Assembly (NCBI RefSeq): GCF_000422885.1
Contig: NZ_AUGX01000049.1
Location: forward strand, 1-33,911
From: Ottowia thiooxydans DSM 14619
GTDB taxonomy: Bacteria; Pseudomonadota; Gammaproteobacteria; Burkholderiales; Burkholderiaceae_C
Length of the DNA stretch: 33,911 bases
Reading direction: 5' to 3'
In this document: positions 16,055 to 24,327 of the stretch, in pieces
Layout: each line of letters starts with the position of its first letter
Position numbering within the stretch: position 1 is the first letter of the stretch
Program-made: the position numbers and the translations under genes
Notes under the pieces: generated by a model
Databases searched by the model: none
What the model was told of the DNA's origin: nothing
The model's input: only the letters and a program-made list of their open reading frames with translations

Positions 16055-17477
16055 TCGGATCGTCCAATACCTTGAATACAGTCATCCACAGAATGCGAAT
16101 GTCCAACCAGAGTGACCACTCATTGATGTATTCAAGGTCGTAGCGAATTCGGTTCTCCATTTTATCGGGCGTGTCCGTCTCGCCGCGAAACCCATGCACT
16201 TGCGCCCATCCGGTGATGCCTGGTTTGACCTTGTGACGCAGCATGTAGCCATCGATCAGCTTGCGTTGTGATTCGTTCAGCGCCACCGGGTGTGGGCGCG
16301 GGCCCACAAGCGACATGCGGCCCTGCAGCACATTGATGAACTGGGGTAACTCATCCAAGGAGGTGCGGCGCAGGAAGGCCCCCAATGGCGTGATACGCAT
16401 GTCTCCTTTGCGGGCCTGAACGAATTCGTTCTTGCCATCTTCGACAACGGCCATGGAGCGGAATTTGTAGATGAAAAACTCTTTGCCATCCAGGCCATAG
16501 CGGCGTTGGGCAAAGATCGCTGTTCCCTTGGACGTTGCGCGAATGGCTAGCGCAATAGTCATCATGGGCAGGGCCAAGATCACCAGCGCAAAGGATGCGA
16601 GCGCAATGTCAACGGCGCGTTTCAGGACACCATCGACACCATGGTGGGGCGTATCCACCAGACTCACCATGGGCATGCCCCCTAAGACATCCCAACGGGC
16701 GCGCAATAAACCAAATGGTGAGAAATCAGCCACAAACAAAACGGACACGGCGGAGTCGCGCAGTTGATCCACTAGTTGGCGAATACGCAACTCGGCTCTT
16801 AAGGGCAATGTGATGTAGACTATATCAACATCGCCCTGCCGAATGCGTTGCATGAGGTCATTGAGGTCGCCAGTGATGGGGACTTTGTTGAAGACCCGAT
16901 CCACCTCAGGACGTCGGCCTTCAAATACGCCCAGAATGCGGATGCCCATCCACGGGTTGCGCCGCAATTGTTCTATTACATGAAAACTGGTGTCGTTGGC
17001 GCCAATGACAGCCGCCACGCGGAAATTGCTGCCACGTCTGCGCAGTGTGCGCAGAGTCAGGCGCAGCACCACGCGCCCACCGCCCAACATTGCATAGGCG
17101 AGTAAACCCCAAACAGGAACCAGGGCGCGCGGCATGTCTGGCCAAGGATTAACGACATAAAGCACCGCCATCAACAGCAGCATCGTGGCACAACAGCATA
17201 CCAGTGCGCGGGAGAGCTCCGCACGCAATGGAGCGATTCTCCAGGATCGGTACAGCAGCCATTGTCCGGCAGACAGGTTGAAGAAGGCCAATGACAACAG
17301 GGCCATGAGCAGATGTTCTTCGCTCCAGGGCGAGTTTAGCCACTCGCCAGCGAGCCACAGTGCAGCCATTAGGCAGCCTGCGTCGCTCAGTCGAAATAAC
17401 TCAACCAATGTGGCGCCGTGGCTGTGGACCCAGCCTCGTTTGTGGCCACGGTTTGAGGAGGGATAAGACGTTGTCAT
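16044..17477 (-). CDS. wcaJ: Undecaprenyl-phosphate hexose-1-phosphate transferase (WcaJ type)
   Basis: 477 residues. Four hydrophobic helices lie in about 30-145, a Rossmann-like CoA-binding domain in about 150-280 (VAAVIGANDTS, VPITGDLNDL), then a fifth membrane segment (about 288-312) and the catalytic phosphoglycosyltransferase domain. That domain carries KRAVDIALASFAL, FAQRRYGLDGKEFFIYKFRSM, TSLDELPQFINVLQGRMSLVGPRPH and the closing KPGITGWAQVHGFRGET. It is a large-type WcaJ/GumD enzyme that starts the repeat unit by moving hexose-1-phosphate, usually glucose, from UDP-sugar to undecaprenyl phosphate at the inner membrane. It is the first gene of the minus-strand operon, with its promoter expected in the region up to about 17842. 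The ribosome binding site before the ATG is weak. Confidence 0.92.
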   Translation of the reverse strand: MTTSYPSSNRGHKRGWVHSHGATLVELFRLSDAGCLMAALWLAGEWLNSPWSEEHLLMALLSLAFFNLSAGQWLLYRSWRIAPLRAELSRALVCCCATMLLLMAVLYVVNPWPDMPRALVPVWGLLAYAMLGGGRVVLRLTLRTLRRRGSNFRVAAVIGANDTSFHVIEQLRRNPWMGIRILGVFEGRRPEVDRVFNKVPITGDLNDLMQRIRQGDVDIVYITLPLRAELRIRQLVDQLRDSAVSVLFVADFSPFGLLRARWDVLGGMPMVSLVDTPHHGVDGVLKRAVDIALASFALVILALPMMTIALAIRATSKGTAIFAQRRYGLDGKEFFIYKFRSMAVVEDGKNEFVQARKGDMRITPLGAFLRRTSLDELPQFINVLQGRMSLVGPRPHPVALNESQRKLIDGYMLRHKVKPGITGWAQVHGFRGETDTPDKMENRIRYDLEYINEWSLWLDIRILWMTVFKVLDDPNAY

Positions 17478-17718
17478 GGTTTGCGCAGGGTGCCTGGGTA
17501 AAAAACATGGACATCAAGTGACGGTGGAACGATCAAGGGTTGAGGTGACAAACCGCACAAGATGTGTGCGCTGATGTTTGGTTGCCTTGCAAGAAGCTTG
17601 CCTGGCTGACTTGCTTGATTGATGGCCGGCAAATGGTCGAACAATGCTGGGCACACGTGCTGAGCTCTGCTGAGAATATGCTACAAAATCCACTAAAGTC
17701 TCGACCCTGTCAGTTACT

Positions 17719-17749
17719 ATATCAGTAGCGGATGCTAACTCTTCGTCAA
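17719..17749 (-). promoter_or_regulatory. Putative sigma-70-like promoter for the wcaJ operon
   Basis: On the minus strand TTGACG (17749-17744) is followed after 19 bases by TGATAT (17724-17719) and an AT-rich step. The -35 box is good, but the spacing is longer than the optimal 17 bases and the -10 box is only fair, so this is a weak prediction. Confidence 0.25.
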
Positions 17750-17774
17750 GGCAGTGCAGTTTTTTTTGTCTTAT

Positions 17775-17825
17775 GTTGACCGATATTGGAACAAAAAATG
17801 TGGGAAATTTTGTTGAACGGTCAAC
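17775..17825. repeat. Perfect 8-bp inverted repeat, possible operator
   Basis: GTTGACCG at 17775-17782 is matched by its exact reverse complement CGGTCAAC at 17818-17825. The arms are centred 43 bases apart, close to four helical turns, in AT-rich DNA just upstream of the putative wcaJ promoter. This arrangement would suit two sites on one face of the helix, but an 8-base match can occur by chance. Confidence 0.35.
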
Positions 17826-17960
17826 TAAAAAAGAACCGTCATGAGTCGGTCCTGAACAACCCCCAGAACTCGCGTGAATGCTGGGTTGTCGAGTTTTTCA
17901 CGGGTGCCGATTCCCCCAGCTTGCATTTCAGTAGCAGGCAGTTTCTGGGAGTTTTTCGTG

Positions 17961-18926
17961 ATGTTTGCTTGCCCCGCCACTGACGATTTCTTCCGCTCAC
18001 GCATCGATCAGATGATCGGCCTGCGCCACCCGCTGGCGGTGCTGGCTTCGCGCATGCCTTGGCAAGGGATCGAGGCGCGCGTGGCTCACCTGTTCGTGCG
18101 CAAGGTCCACGTCGGCGTGGCCATGTCCGATCTTGACCACTTTGACGAGAAACCTCAGCGCAATGCAACGGCGAGTAACGCTGGACGCCTACGTGTGCCT
18201 CTGCGCGTGATGATTGCGCTGCTGTACCTCAAATACGTATTCAACGAATCCGACGATGGCGTAGTCCGGCGTTGGACTGATACGCTGCGCTGGCAGCGCA
18301 TTGCCGATCAATCCCGCAGCCGCAAGAGCGCCACAGGTACACCGAAGCTCTACGCTTGGCACGCATCGGAGGCGGAGTGCATTGCCAAAGGCAAGAGCCA
18401 GACACCCTACGAATTCGGGGTTAAGGTAGGCATTGCCAGCGCGCTGCACCACAACCTGGTAGGGGCATCATGGCGTTCAAAGGCAAGCCGTATGATGGGC
18501 ACACATTGGCCGAGCAGATGGAGAAGGCGGCCGTGCTGGTGCAGGACACGGGTGTCAAGCCGGTGACGGCGTATGTGGACCTGGGTTGCCGGGGCGTGGA
18601 TGCTGCCAATACGGGCCTGGCCATCAAGCACCGGGGCAAGCTCAAGACGATGACGGCCAAGGAGCGAAAATGGCTCAATCAGCGCCAGTCGATCGAGTCC
18701 ATCTCGGGCATCTCAAGGCCGATCACCGCACGGGCAGGTGCCACCTCAAGGGTGAGCAAGGCGACCGGCTGCACGCGGTGCTTTATGCGGCAGGCTGCAA
18801 CACCAGTGGCTGTTGCGCATGATCACCAAAAAGGGGGCCTTCTTGCGAAGGGTTTATTCGCGCATATGTCATGCAGCCGGCCCATGTCTGAACTGGCTGG
18901 GATGCTGCCTGAACTCGCCACCCTAA
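17961..18926 (+). pseudogene. Broken IS5-superfamily (DUF772-type) transposase
   Basis: The N-terminus begins MFACPATDDFFRSRIDQMIG and continues LRHPLAVLASRMPWQGIEA, which is typical of this transposase family. After RRWTDTLRWQ the sequence jumps directly to KLYAWHASEAECIAKGKSQ, so roughly 150-170 internal residues, including the first catalytic Asp region, are deleted. At least three frame changes follow: near 18468 (into MAFKGKPYDGHTLAEQ), near 18705 (into LGHLKADHR...RCHLKG) and near 18800 (into LLRMITKKGAFLRRVYSR). The last frame stops at 18924-18926. The protein cannot be made whole or be active. The family's usual length is about 440-480 residues. Confidence 0.85.
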
Positions 18927-18938
18927 CTCGTCAGACGT

Positions 18939-18962
18939 CTGCAACAGGGTTGGCCGTTGCAG
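18939..18962. repeat. 7-bp hairpin-forming inverted repeat
   Basis: CTGCAAC (18939-18945) and GTTGCAG (18956-18962) are perfect complements around a 10-base loop. The hairpin lies after the broken transposase and 26 bases before the next start codon. No U-run follows, so it is not a standard terminator. It could shape the leader of the following operon. Confidence 0.35.
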
Positions 18963-18988
18963 CAAAATGAACTTTTCAGGGGTGGCTC

Positions 18989-19969
18989 ATGAGGGCATTG
19001 GTCTGCGGAGTTTTAGGGCAAGACGGCGCCTATCTGGCGCGTTTGTTGCTGAATAAGGGCTACGACGTTTGGGGAACGTCACGTCGTGTGTCCCATTCAT
19101 CGTTGGATAATTTGAATTATTTGAACATTCAGCATCAGGTTCATCTGCTCACCATGAATGCGAACGACGACGCGAATGTCCGCGAGGTCGTGGCAAAAAG
19201 CCAGCCCGATGAGCTGTACTGGCTGTCGGGACAAAGCTCAGTCGGACGATCTTTTCAACAACCTCACGACACCGTACATGGTGGTGTCTTGGGGCTCTTG
19301 AATGTATTGGAGGCGGTCAGGTTGTTGAATCCTCTAGCCCGTGTGTTCAATGCCAGTTCGGGCGAGATCTTTGGCGATCTGGGGGATCGGCTGGCCGAAG
19401 AGCTGTCGCCTCTGCAGGCGGCCAGTCCTTATGCGGCAGCCAAAGTGGCGACCCACGCCCTGATTCAAAGCTATCGATTGGGTTTTGGTCTGTTCGCCAG
19501 CAATGGCATTTTGTTTAATCACGAGTCACCGCTGCGTCCACACAGTTTCGTGACGCGCAAAATTGTGGCGGCGGCGGCGCGGGCCCGAGATACCGGTGAG
19601 ATGCTTTCTCTAGGGCGCTTGGACATAGCTCGGGATTGGGGTTGGGCCCCGGACTATGTGGAGAGCATGTGGTTGACTTTGCAGCATGATCGGCCCGACG
19701 ACTTTGTCATCGCGACCGGCCAGGCCCATGCATTGACTGATTTTGTGGCGCAAGCCTATGCCTTCTTTGATTTGGACTGGCATGACCATGTACGCAGTGA
19801 TCCCTCTTTGTTTCGCCCCAGCGATCGCACCTTCAGTGCAGGCTCGCCAGACAAGGCTGCACGCGACTTGGGCTGGCGCAGTCGCCACCAGATGCCTGAT
19901 GTGGTGCGAATGATGTGTGAGGCCGAGCAAATTCTGCTGACGACAACTTCTCCACAGCGAGGTGCTTGA
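18989..19969 (+). CDS. GDP-mannose 4,6-dehydratase family protein (short, divergent copy)
   Basis: A 326-residue extended SDR. The opening ALVCGVLGQDGAYLARLLL is the GMD variant of GxxGxxG. Catalytic residues are in NASSGEIFG (Ser123/124) and SPYAAAKVA (Tyr148, Lys152). The GMD hallmark [20 protein letters not shown] and RDWGWAPDYV are present. The expected product is GDP-4-keto-6-deoxymannose. Compared with the canonical copy at 28345-29457 it lacks about 27 residues before the DPSLFRPSD segment. AGGGG stands about 7 bases before the ATG, but that sequence is the end of the insertion sequence remnant. It is the first gene of the plus-strand glycosyltransferase operon. A changed specificity, or activity on another GDP-sugar, is possible. 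Confidence 0.85.
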   Translation: MRALVCGVLGQDGAYLARLLLNKGYDVWGTSRRVSHSSLDNLNYLNIQHQVHLLTMNANDDANVREVVAKSQPDELYWLSGQSSVGRSFQQPHDTVHGGVLGLLNVLEAVRLLNPLARVFNASSGEIFGDLGDRLAEELSPLQAASPYAAAKVATHALIQSYRLGFGLFASNGILFNHESPLRPHSFVTRKIVAAAARARDTGEMLSLGRLDIARDWGWAPDYVESMWLTLQHDRPDDFVIATGQAHALTDFVAQAYAFFDLDWHDHVRSDPSLFRPSDRTFSAGSPDKAARDLGWRSRHQMPDVVRMMCEAEQILLTTTSPQRGA

Positions 19970-19973
19970 TTTG

Positions 19974-21080
19974 ATGACGACAACTGCGCCAAACAACCTT
20001 CCCTCCGATAGCGTTGACGCGATCCACCGTTCTCCTGCCACGGGCGTGACCGTGGTGATTCCTACCTTCAACCGGTCTGCCGATGTGCAGCGAGCCTTAG
20101 CTAATTTGTGGGTGCAGCAAGGGGTGGCGGTTGATGTGATTGTGGTGGACAACAGTTCCACCGATGGTACGGCCGATATGGTGGCGCAGCAACAGCAGCA
20201 GGTTTGGGGTGAACGATTGCGGTATCTGCGCAAGGCCCCTGAAGGTCCGGCCAGTGCCCGCAACCTGGGAGTGCGTCAGGCCACCACACCCTATGTGCTG
20301 TTTCACGATAGCGATGTGGAGTTGTCCCCGAATTGGGTGCAGCATGCCATTGCTTATCTTGATCAGGAACCCCGGCTGGGGGCGGTGGGCGGGCACATTG
20401 TGTATGCCTTTGAACCCAGTCGCGTAAATGCCTACGGAGGTGATTTGGGCTGGTTTGGTCTGGCATGGGATGTTTCTGAGGGAGAGCCTTTGTCAGCGCA
20501 AACAGGGGCGGCGCAACGCATCTGGATCAACTGCTCGGCCATGCTGGTGCGACGTGAGGCCGTGCTGGCCGCCGGGGCCTTTGATGAATCGTTTTTCTAC
20601 GGCTTCGAAGACACCGACCTGGGGTGGCGCTTGCGGATTCTGGGCTACGAGGTTCGTGTCGAGCCGGCTCTGATCGCGAAACATCACGTGGATGCTTTTC
20701 CGGGGGCGACACATCCGCAGATTGTTTTTCACTACTGCAAGAATCGTTTGCGCATGTTGTTGCGCAACAGTCAGTCTTGGCGCCTTCTCTTAGTTTTGGG
20801 AGTCTATCTGGGCTATGCCGTGGTGGATGGTGTGTTGCGTGCGCCGCGTCGTCCCAAATGGCAGGCGTTGTTCTGGAATATTCAGTGTTGGCGAGAAACC
20901 TGGGGTTTGCGGAAACGGTTGCAGAGCCAGCGGCAAGTGAGTGATCAGTCGGTGTGGACGTGCGGGAGTGGTCGCTGGTTTCCTCCGACACGTTTGGCGG
21001 GGCAGCGTCGTCGTGCCGTGTCGGGCAGTCATCCTTCATCGGTTGGTGTACGCGGTGCAGGGGGAGATGACCGTGTTTGA
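19974..21080 (+). CDS. Family 2 glycosyltransferase
   Basis: A 368-residue GT-A fold enzyme. Nucleotide-binding elements VTVVIPTFNRSADVQRAL and VVDNSSTDGT are followed by GPASARNLGV, the metal-binding HDSDVE and the acceptor/catalytic FYGFEDTDLGWRL. A hydrophobic stretch near the C-terminus (LLLVLGVYLGYAVVDGVL) may attach it to the membrane. A GTG 12 bases upstream is possible, but the ATG at 19974 has GAGG 11 bases ahead and is preferred. The last 45 or so residues (from about SQRQVSDQS) are rich in Gly, Arg and Ser, unlike a family domain, and overlap the next gene by 14 bases. The gene lies 4 bases after the dehydratase stop. It should add one sugar to the lipid-linked repeat unit. Confidence 0.88.
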   Translation: MTTTAPNNLPSDSVDAIHRSPATGVTVVIPTFNRSADVQRALANLWVQQGVAVDVIVVDNSSTDGTADMVAQQQQQVWGERLRYLRKAPEGPASARNLGVRQATTPYVLFHDSDVELSPNWVQHAIAYLDQEPRLGAVGGHIVYAFEPSRVNAYGGDLGWFGLAWDVSEGEPLSAQTGAAQRIWINCSAMLVRREAVLAAGAFDESFFYGFEDTDLGWRLRILGYEVRVEPALIAKHHVDAFPGATHPQIVFHYCKNRLRMLLRNSQSWRLLLVLGVYLGYAVVDGVLRAPRRPKWQALFWNIQCWRETWGLRKRLQSQRQVSDQSVWTCGSGRWFPPTRLAGQRRRAVSGSHPSSVGVRGAGGDDRV

Positions 21081-22269
21081 CCAGTCGAGCGCCGTGGGTG
21101 AGTCTAATGGTACGAGCCGATCAAGCCCGCCCATGAGGGTGGCCATCACCAACCCGTTTGTGTGGCCTCATGTCAGGCGGGGATCGGAGCGTTTGCTGAA
21201 CGATCTGGCGATCTATTTGTATCAGGCGGGTCACCATGTCGATGTGTTTGCCATGGGGCCTGACGATGCGGAAGAAAACCGTGGCGGGGTGCACTATCAC
21301 TTGTTTAAAGAGCGATGGACATGGAGCCGTCGTCAGCTCAACAGCCTGCACTACTTTGCGTTTCATCTGCCGTCTGTGTTGGCGCATCACCGATTGGATG
21401 TGGTGTTCTGTTTGAACTACTTTGATGCCTATGCTGCCCTCCGATGCAGAGACAAGCATGACTTGAACTACAAGGTCATTTTTTTAAATGTGGGTATTCC
21501 GACTCGGCGCTACTTTCGAGCGGTCCCGCTAGATTGGTGGTTCATGCACAAGGTGCTGCAACAAGCGGACCAATGCTTGGTCTTGAGCGAATTTGCGCAC
21601 CGCAGCTTGCAAGAAGAGTTTGGTGTGGCATCGGTCATCATGCCCCCACCCGTCGTGACGGATGCTTTTTCCCAGCCGCCCAGATTGCCCACCGCCTCCG
21701 AGCCCACCTTGCTTTTCGTGGGCGATGTCGATGAACCCCGCAAAGGAGCCAAAGCCTTGTGTGCCGCATTTGCGCGGTTGAAATTCGAAATTCCTGCCTT
21801 GCGCTTGCGTTTTGTCGGGCGAGTCAGCCCAGAAACGCAATCCGCCTTGTTGGCGCTGGTTAGTGACGAGCCTGCGCGTCAGAGCATCGAGTTTTTAGGC
21901 GTAGGCGATGTGGCGACTTTGCCTGCCTTGTATCAGTCGTCGAGCGTGACGGTGTTGCCTTCAGTATGGGAAGCCTTTGGTCTGGTCCTGGTCGAGTCGT
22001 TGGCGGCAGGGACGCCTGTGGTCGGCGCGCGCCATGGAGGGATCAGCGATATCGTGCAAGACCAGCGGGTCGGCGCGCTGTTCGATCCTGAGCCCTTTAC
22101 CTTGCAGACCGATGCCGTTGATGCCTTGGTGGATGCCTTGAGGCAGGTTCTGGCGCGTGGGAAAACCGCAGACATCGTGGCGGCCTGTCGCGCGAGGGCT
22201 GAGTATTTCAGTTGGAAGACCCAAGGCCCGGCCTACGTGCGATTGATTGAATCTTTCCGTCCGACATGA
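21067..22269 (+). CDS. Family 4 glycosyltransferase (GT-B)
   Basis: 400 residues. The N-terminal GT-B domain starts MRVAITNPFVWPHVRRGSE after a short leader, with a glycine/arginine donor loop. The C-terminal domain has LLFVGDVDEPRKGAKAL and the retaining-GT4 E-x7-E motif EAFGLVLVE (Glu302 and Glu310), then SLAAGTPVVGARHGGISD. It is a retaining transferase using a nucleotide sugar. The start at 21067 follows GGGGGAG closely and overlaps the previous gene; the ATG at 21133 is an alternative that begins directly at the domain. The stop overlaps the next start as ATGA. Confidence 0.88.
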   Translation: MTVFDQSSAVGESNGTSRSSPPMRVAITNPFVWPHVRRGSERLLNDLAIYLYQAGHHVDVFAMGPDDAEENRGGVHYHLFKERWTWSRRQLNSLHYFAFHLPSVLAHHRLDVVFCLNYFDAYAALRCRDKHDLNYKVIFLNVGIPTRRYFRAVPLDWWFMHKVLQQADQCLVLSEFAHRSLQEEFGVASVIMPPPVVTDAFSQPPRLPTASEPTLLFVGDVDEPRKGAKALCAAFARLKFEIPALRLRFVGRVSPETQSALLALVSDEPARQSIEFLGVGDVATLPALYQSSSVTVLPSVWEAFGLVLVESLAAGTPVVGARHGGISDIVQDQRVGALFDPEPFTLQTDAVDALVDALRQVLARGKTADIVAACRARAEYFSWKTQGPAYVRLIESFRPT

Positions 22270-23252
22270 TGAATAATGCGTCTATCCAAGTTTCGGTGGT
22301 CATTCCGACCCATCATCGCCGCGATTTGCTAAAACGGCTGTTGACCTCATTGCAGGTGCAGTCCCTGGCGCCGTCTCAGTTTGAAGTCCTGATCGTACAT
22401 AACCACACTGATGATGGCACCGAAATCATGGCGCAGCAGTGGTGCGCAGAGCAGGTGTTTTCAGCTCAGTACTTCAAGAAAAATTTTAATGGTCCTGCGC
22501 AATCCCGCGACTTTGGCGCGCGTGCCGCACTCGGAAGGGTGGTTGCTTTCATTGACGATGACTGCGTAGCCAGCCCCGATTGGCTACGCGCGGGTTTGGC
22601 CGCATTTGACGCGCCCCAGCCCTCGGGTGGCCCTGAGGTGGGGGTGGTTCAAGGGCAAACCACGCCCATGCCCGATCAAGCCAAACCCTTTTTGTCGAAA
22701 ACCATCGACATTCAAGCCCCAACCGTTTATTTCGAGACTTGTAATATCTTCTATCGAAAGTCTGTCTTTGATGCTGTGGATGGTTTTTCGGCCGACTTCA
22801 TTGACCGCTTCTATGGTGAAGACACCGACCTGGGCTGGAAAGTTACGCAAGCCGGTTATGCCAGCTGGTTTGTGCCAGAGGCCTTGGTCCACCACGAAAT
22901 TTTCCATGTCTCATTCTACAAATGGCTGGCTGAGCCGTTGTATTTCAAAAACCTGCCGTATTTGGTCAAAAAATATCCTGCATTGCGTCAGCACATGTAC
23001 ATGAAATATTTCATCAGCAAAGACAGTTGCCTGTTCAATTTGTTGCCATTGGCCTTATTGGTCTTGCCCTGGGCGGGGGCCTGGGCTTTGCTGCTGCCGC
23101 TGCCTTATTTCTGGGAGCGCTACCGCAACGGGCGGCATATTCGACGGATTCACTTTCGGTTGATTCGCGCTGCGGTTGGCGTGCTGCGCAGTGCCTTCAC
23201 TTGGTGGGCGCTGGCGAGCGGCTCCTGGCGAGCGAAATCGCTGTTAATGTGA
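22266..23252 (+). CDS. Family 2 glycosyltransferase
   Basis: A 328-residue GT-A protein with VSVVIPTHHRRDLLKRLL, NHTDDGT, GPAQSRDFGARAAL, the DXD-like IDDDC and the ED motif FYGEDTDLGWKV. Its C-terminal part holds a membrane helix (LLPLALLVLPWAGAWALLLP) followed by basic residues, so it probably works at the inner face of the inner membrane. It resembles the GT2 at 27297-28292 in overall plan, including spacing of motifs and the hydrophobic tail. It overlaps the preceding GT4 gene by 4 bases and the following one by 1 base (TGATG), so it is translationally coupled on both sides. Confidence 0.88.
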   Translation: MMNNASIQVSVVIPTHHRRDLLKRLLTSLQVQSLAPSQFEVLIVHNHTDDGTEIMAQQWCAEQVFSAQYFKKNFNGPAQSRDFGARAALGRVVAFIDDDCVASPDWLRAGLAAFDAPQPSGGPEVGVVQGQTTPMPDQAKPFLSKTIDIQAPTVYFETCNIFYRKSVFDAVDGFSADFIDRFYGEDTDLGWKVTQAGYASWFVPEALVHHEIFHVSFYKWLAEPLYFKNLPYLVKKYPALRQHMYMKYFISKDSCLFNLLPLALLVLPWAGAWALLLPLPYFWERYRNGRHIRRIHFRLIRAAVGVLRSAFTWWALASGSWRAKSLLM

Positions 23253-24322
23253 TGACGATGCTTGACCCCCGCCCCCTGCGCATATTGCTTGTCCACGAAC
23301 GGTTTCCCCCAGACTTTGGTGGCGGTGGTGAATACGTTGTGCTGCAAATTGCCAAGCATCTGATGGCTCTGGGACACCAGGTCAAGATGCTGACCACGGG
23401 TAACCCCGCTGATCAGGTGTACGAAGGGGTGCCCCTCAAACGCTTACCGATCTCTCGATACCGATTCAATACTGTCAGCGGCATCGTGGCCCAAGAAGCC
23501 CAAGATGCCGATCTGATTCATTGCTTTTCTTATCATGCAGCGATTCCGGCGTATCGAGCAGCCCGGCGTATGAACAAACCGGTGGTGCTGGGGGTGTTGG
23601 CCCTGTTTGGTGATGCCTGGTTGAGCATGCGTGGGCCCTGGATCGGGCGCTTGTTTCAGCGCTTCGAAACGTACCTGATGCGTTTGCCTTTTGATCGGCG
23701 CTTATTTCTTAGCCCAGGATCGTTGGGGCTGGCCCATTCCCTCGGCCCCGTCCGTGCGGGGGATATGGTGCTGCCGCCAGGTATCAGCCTGGAGGACTAC
23801 CACGCGGCACCTGTCAAAAATGGAGTGATGTTCTCAGGAAAGATCGACAGCCGAAAAGGTGTCGATATGGTGCTTGCGTTGGCGCGCGGCTTACCGGACG
23901 TGCCTTTCGTTGTGATGGGGTGGGGCGAGGGTCTGGTGTCATTCAGGCAAAGTGCTCCGCCGAATATCACCGTATTGCCTTTTTTAACCCGTGCCGGTTT
24001 GGCCGAAGCGTTGTCGACCGCAAGCATTTTTCTGTTTCCGAGCAAAGCAGAAACCTTTGGTTTGGTGGTGGCTGAAGCCATGGCCTCCGGCTGTGCCGTG
24101 GTGGGGCAGGCTCCGTTGGATTTTGAAGGCACTCGTATCGACCCCTCAGATGTACCGGCCTGTATGGCGGCCGTGCATGCCTTGTGGACTGACCCCGCAC
24201 GCTGCCAAGCCTGTGGTGAAAAAAACCAAGTTCTGGCGCAGCAATACAGCTGGTCTAGACACATGAAGGATCTTCTCGCGGTCTACCAATCACTCGTTGG
24301 TAACCCAAGACACACGGACTGA
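23252..24322 (+). CDS. Family 4 glycosyltransferase (GT-B)
   Basis: 356 residues. The N-terminal donor/acceptor domain begins LRILLVHERFPPDFGGGGEY, a classic GT4 glycine loop. The C-terminal domain has VMFSGKIDSRKGVDMVLALA and the E-x7-E motif ETFGLVVAE (Glu267, Glu275) followed by AMASGCAVVG. The reading frame is open upstream across the previous gene, but the ATG at 23252 overlaps that gene's stop as TGATG and gives the normal family start. A retaining transfer of a sugar to the growing repeat unit is expected; donor and acceptor are unknown. Confidence 0.88.
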   Translation: MTMLDPRPLRILLVHERFPPDFGGGGEYVVLQIAKHLMALGHQVKMLTTGNPADQVYEGVPLKRLPISRYRFNTVSGIVAQEAQDADLIHCFSYHAAIPAYRAARRMNKPVVLGVLALFGDAWLSMRGPWIGRLFQRFETYLMRLPFDRRLFLSPGSLGLAHSLGPVRAGDMVLPPGISLEDYHAAPVKNGVMFSGKIDSRKGVDMVLALARGLPDVPFVVMGWGEGLVSFRQSAPPNITVLPFLTRAGLAEALSTASIFLFPSKAETFGLVVAEAMASGCAVVGQAPLDFEGTRIDPSDVPACMAAVHALWTDPARCQACGEKNQVLAQQYSWSRHMKDLLAVYQSLVGNPRHTD

Positions 24323-24327
24323 CCAAT

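Larger units (their letters stand above)
17478..17842. other. Leader and promoter region of the wcaJ operon
   Basis: 365 bases without a coding frame, lying between the wcaJ start and the left end of the decayed insertion sequence. It is markedly more AT-rich than the neighbouring genes between about 17680 and 17840 and must hold the promoter of the long minus-strand operon unless that lies inside the IS. A putative promoter and an inverted repeat are listed separately. The roughly 240 bases between that promoter and the wcaJ ATG would form a long untranslated leader; no known riboswitch or JUMPstart sequence was recognised in it. Confidence 0.55.
17843..18988 (+). mobile_element. Decayed IS5-superfamily insertion sequence between divergent operons
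   Basis: The remnant carries a broken DDE transposase (17961-18926). Its ends are proposed from an imperfect inverted match: GAGTCGGTCCTGAACAA reading inward from 17843, and the end finishing CTTTTCAGGGGTGGCTC at 18988. Extending a few bases outward, 17 of about 25 positions agree. No convincing target duplication is visible. The element lies exactly between the two divergent operons, and its right end touches the start codon of the next gene. Exact boundaries are uncertain. Confidence 0.6.

Noticed and set aside
18989-19969. Reading the short dehydratase as an Rmd-type GDP-4-keto-6-deoxymannose reductase
   Set aside because: The [10 protein letters not shown] and RDWGWAPDYV motifs belong to the dehydratase family and not to the reductase; altered function is kept only as a possibility.
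19610-20263. A 217-codon minus-strand frame spanning the dehydratase/GT2 junction
   Set aside because: It is a Cys/Thr-rich shadow crossing two genuine genes.
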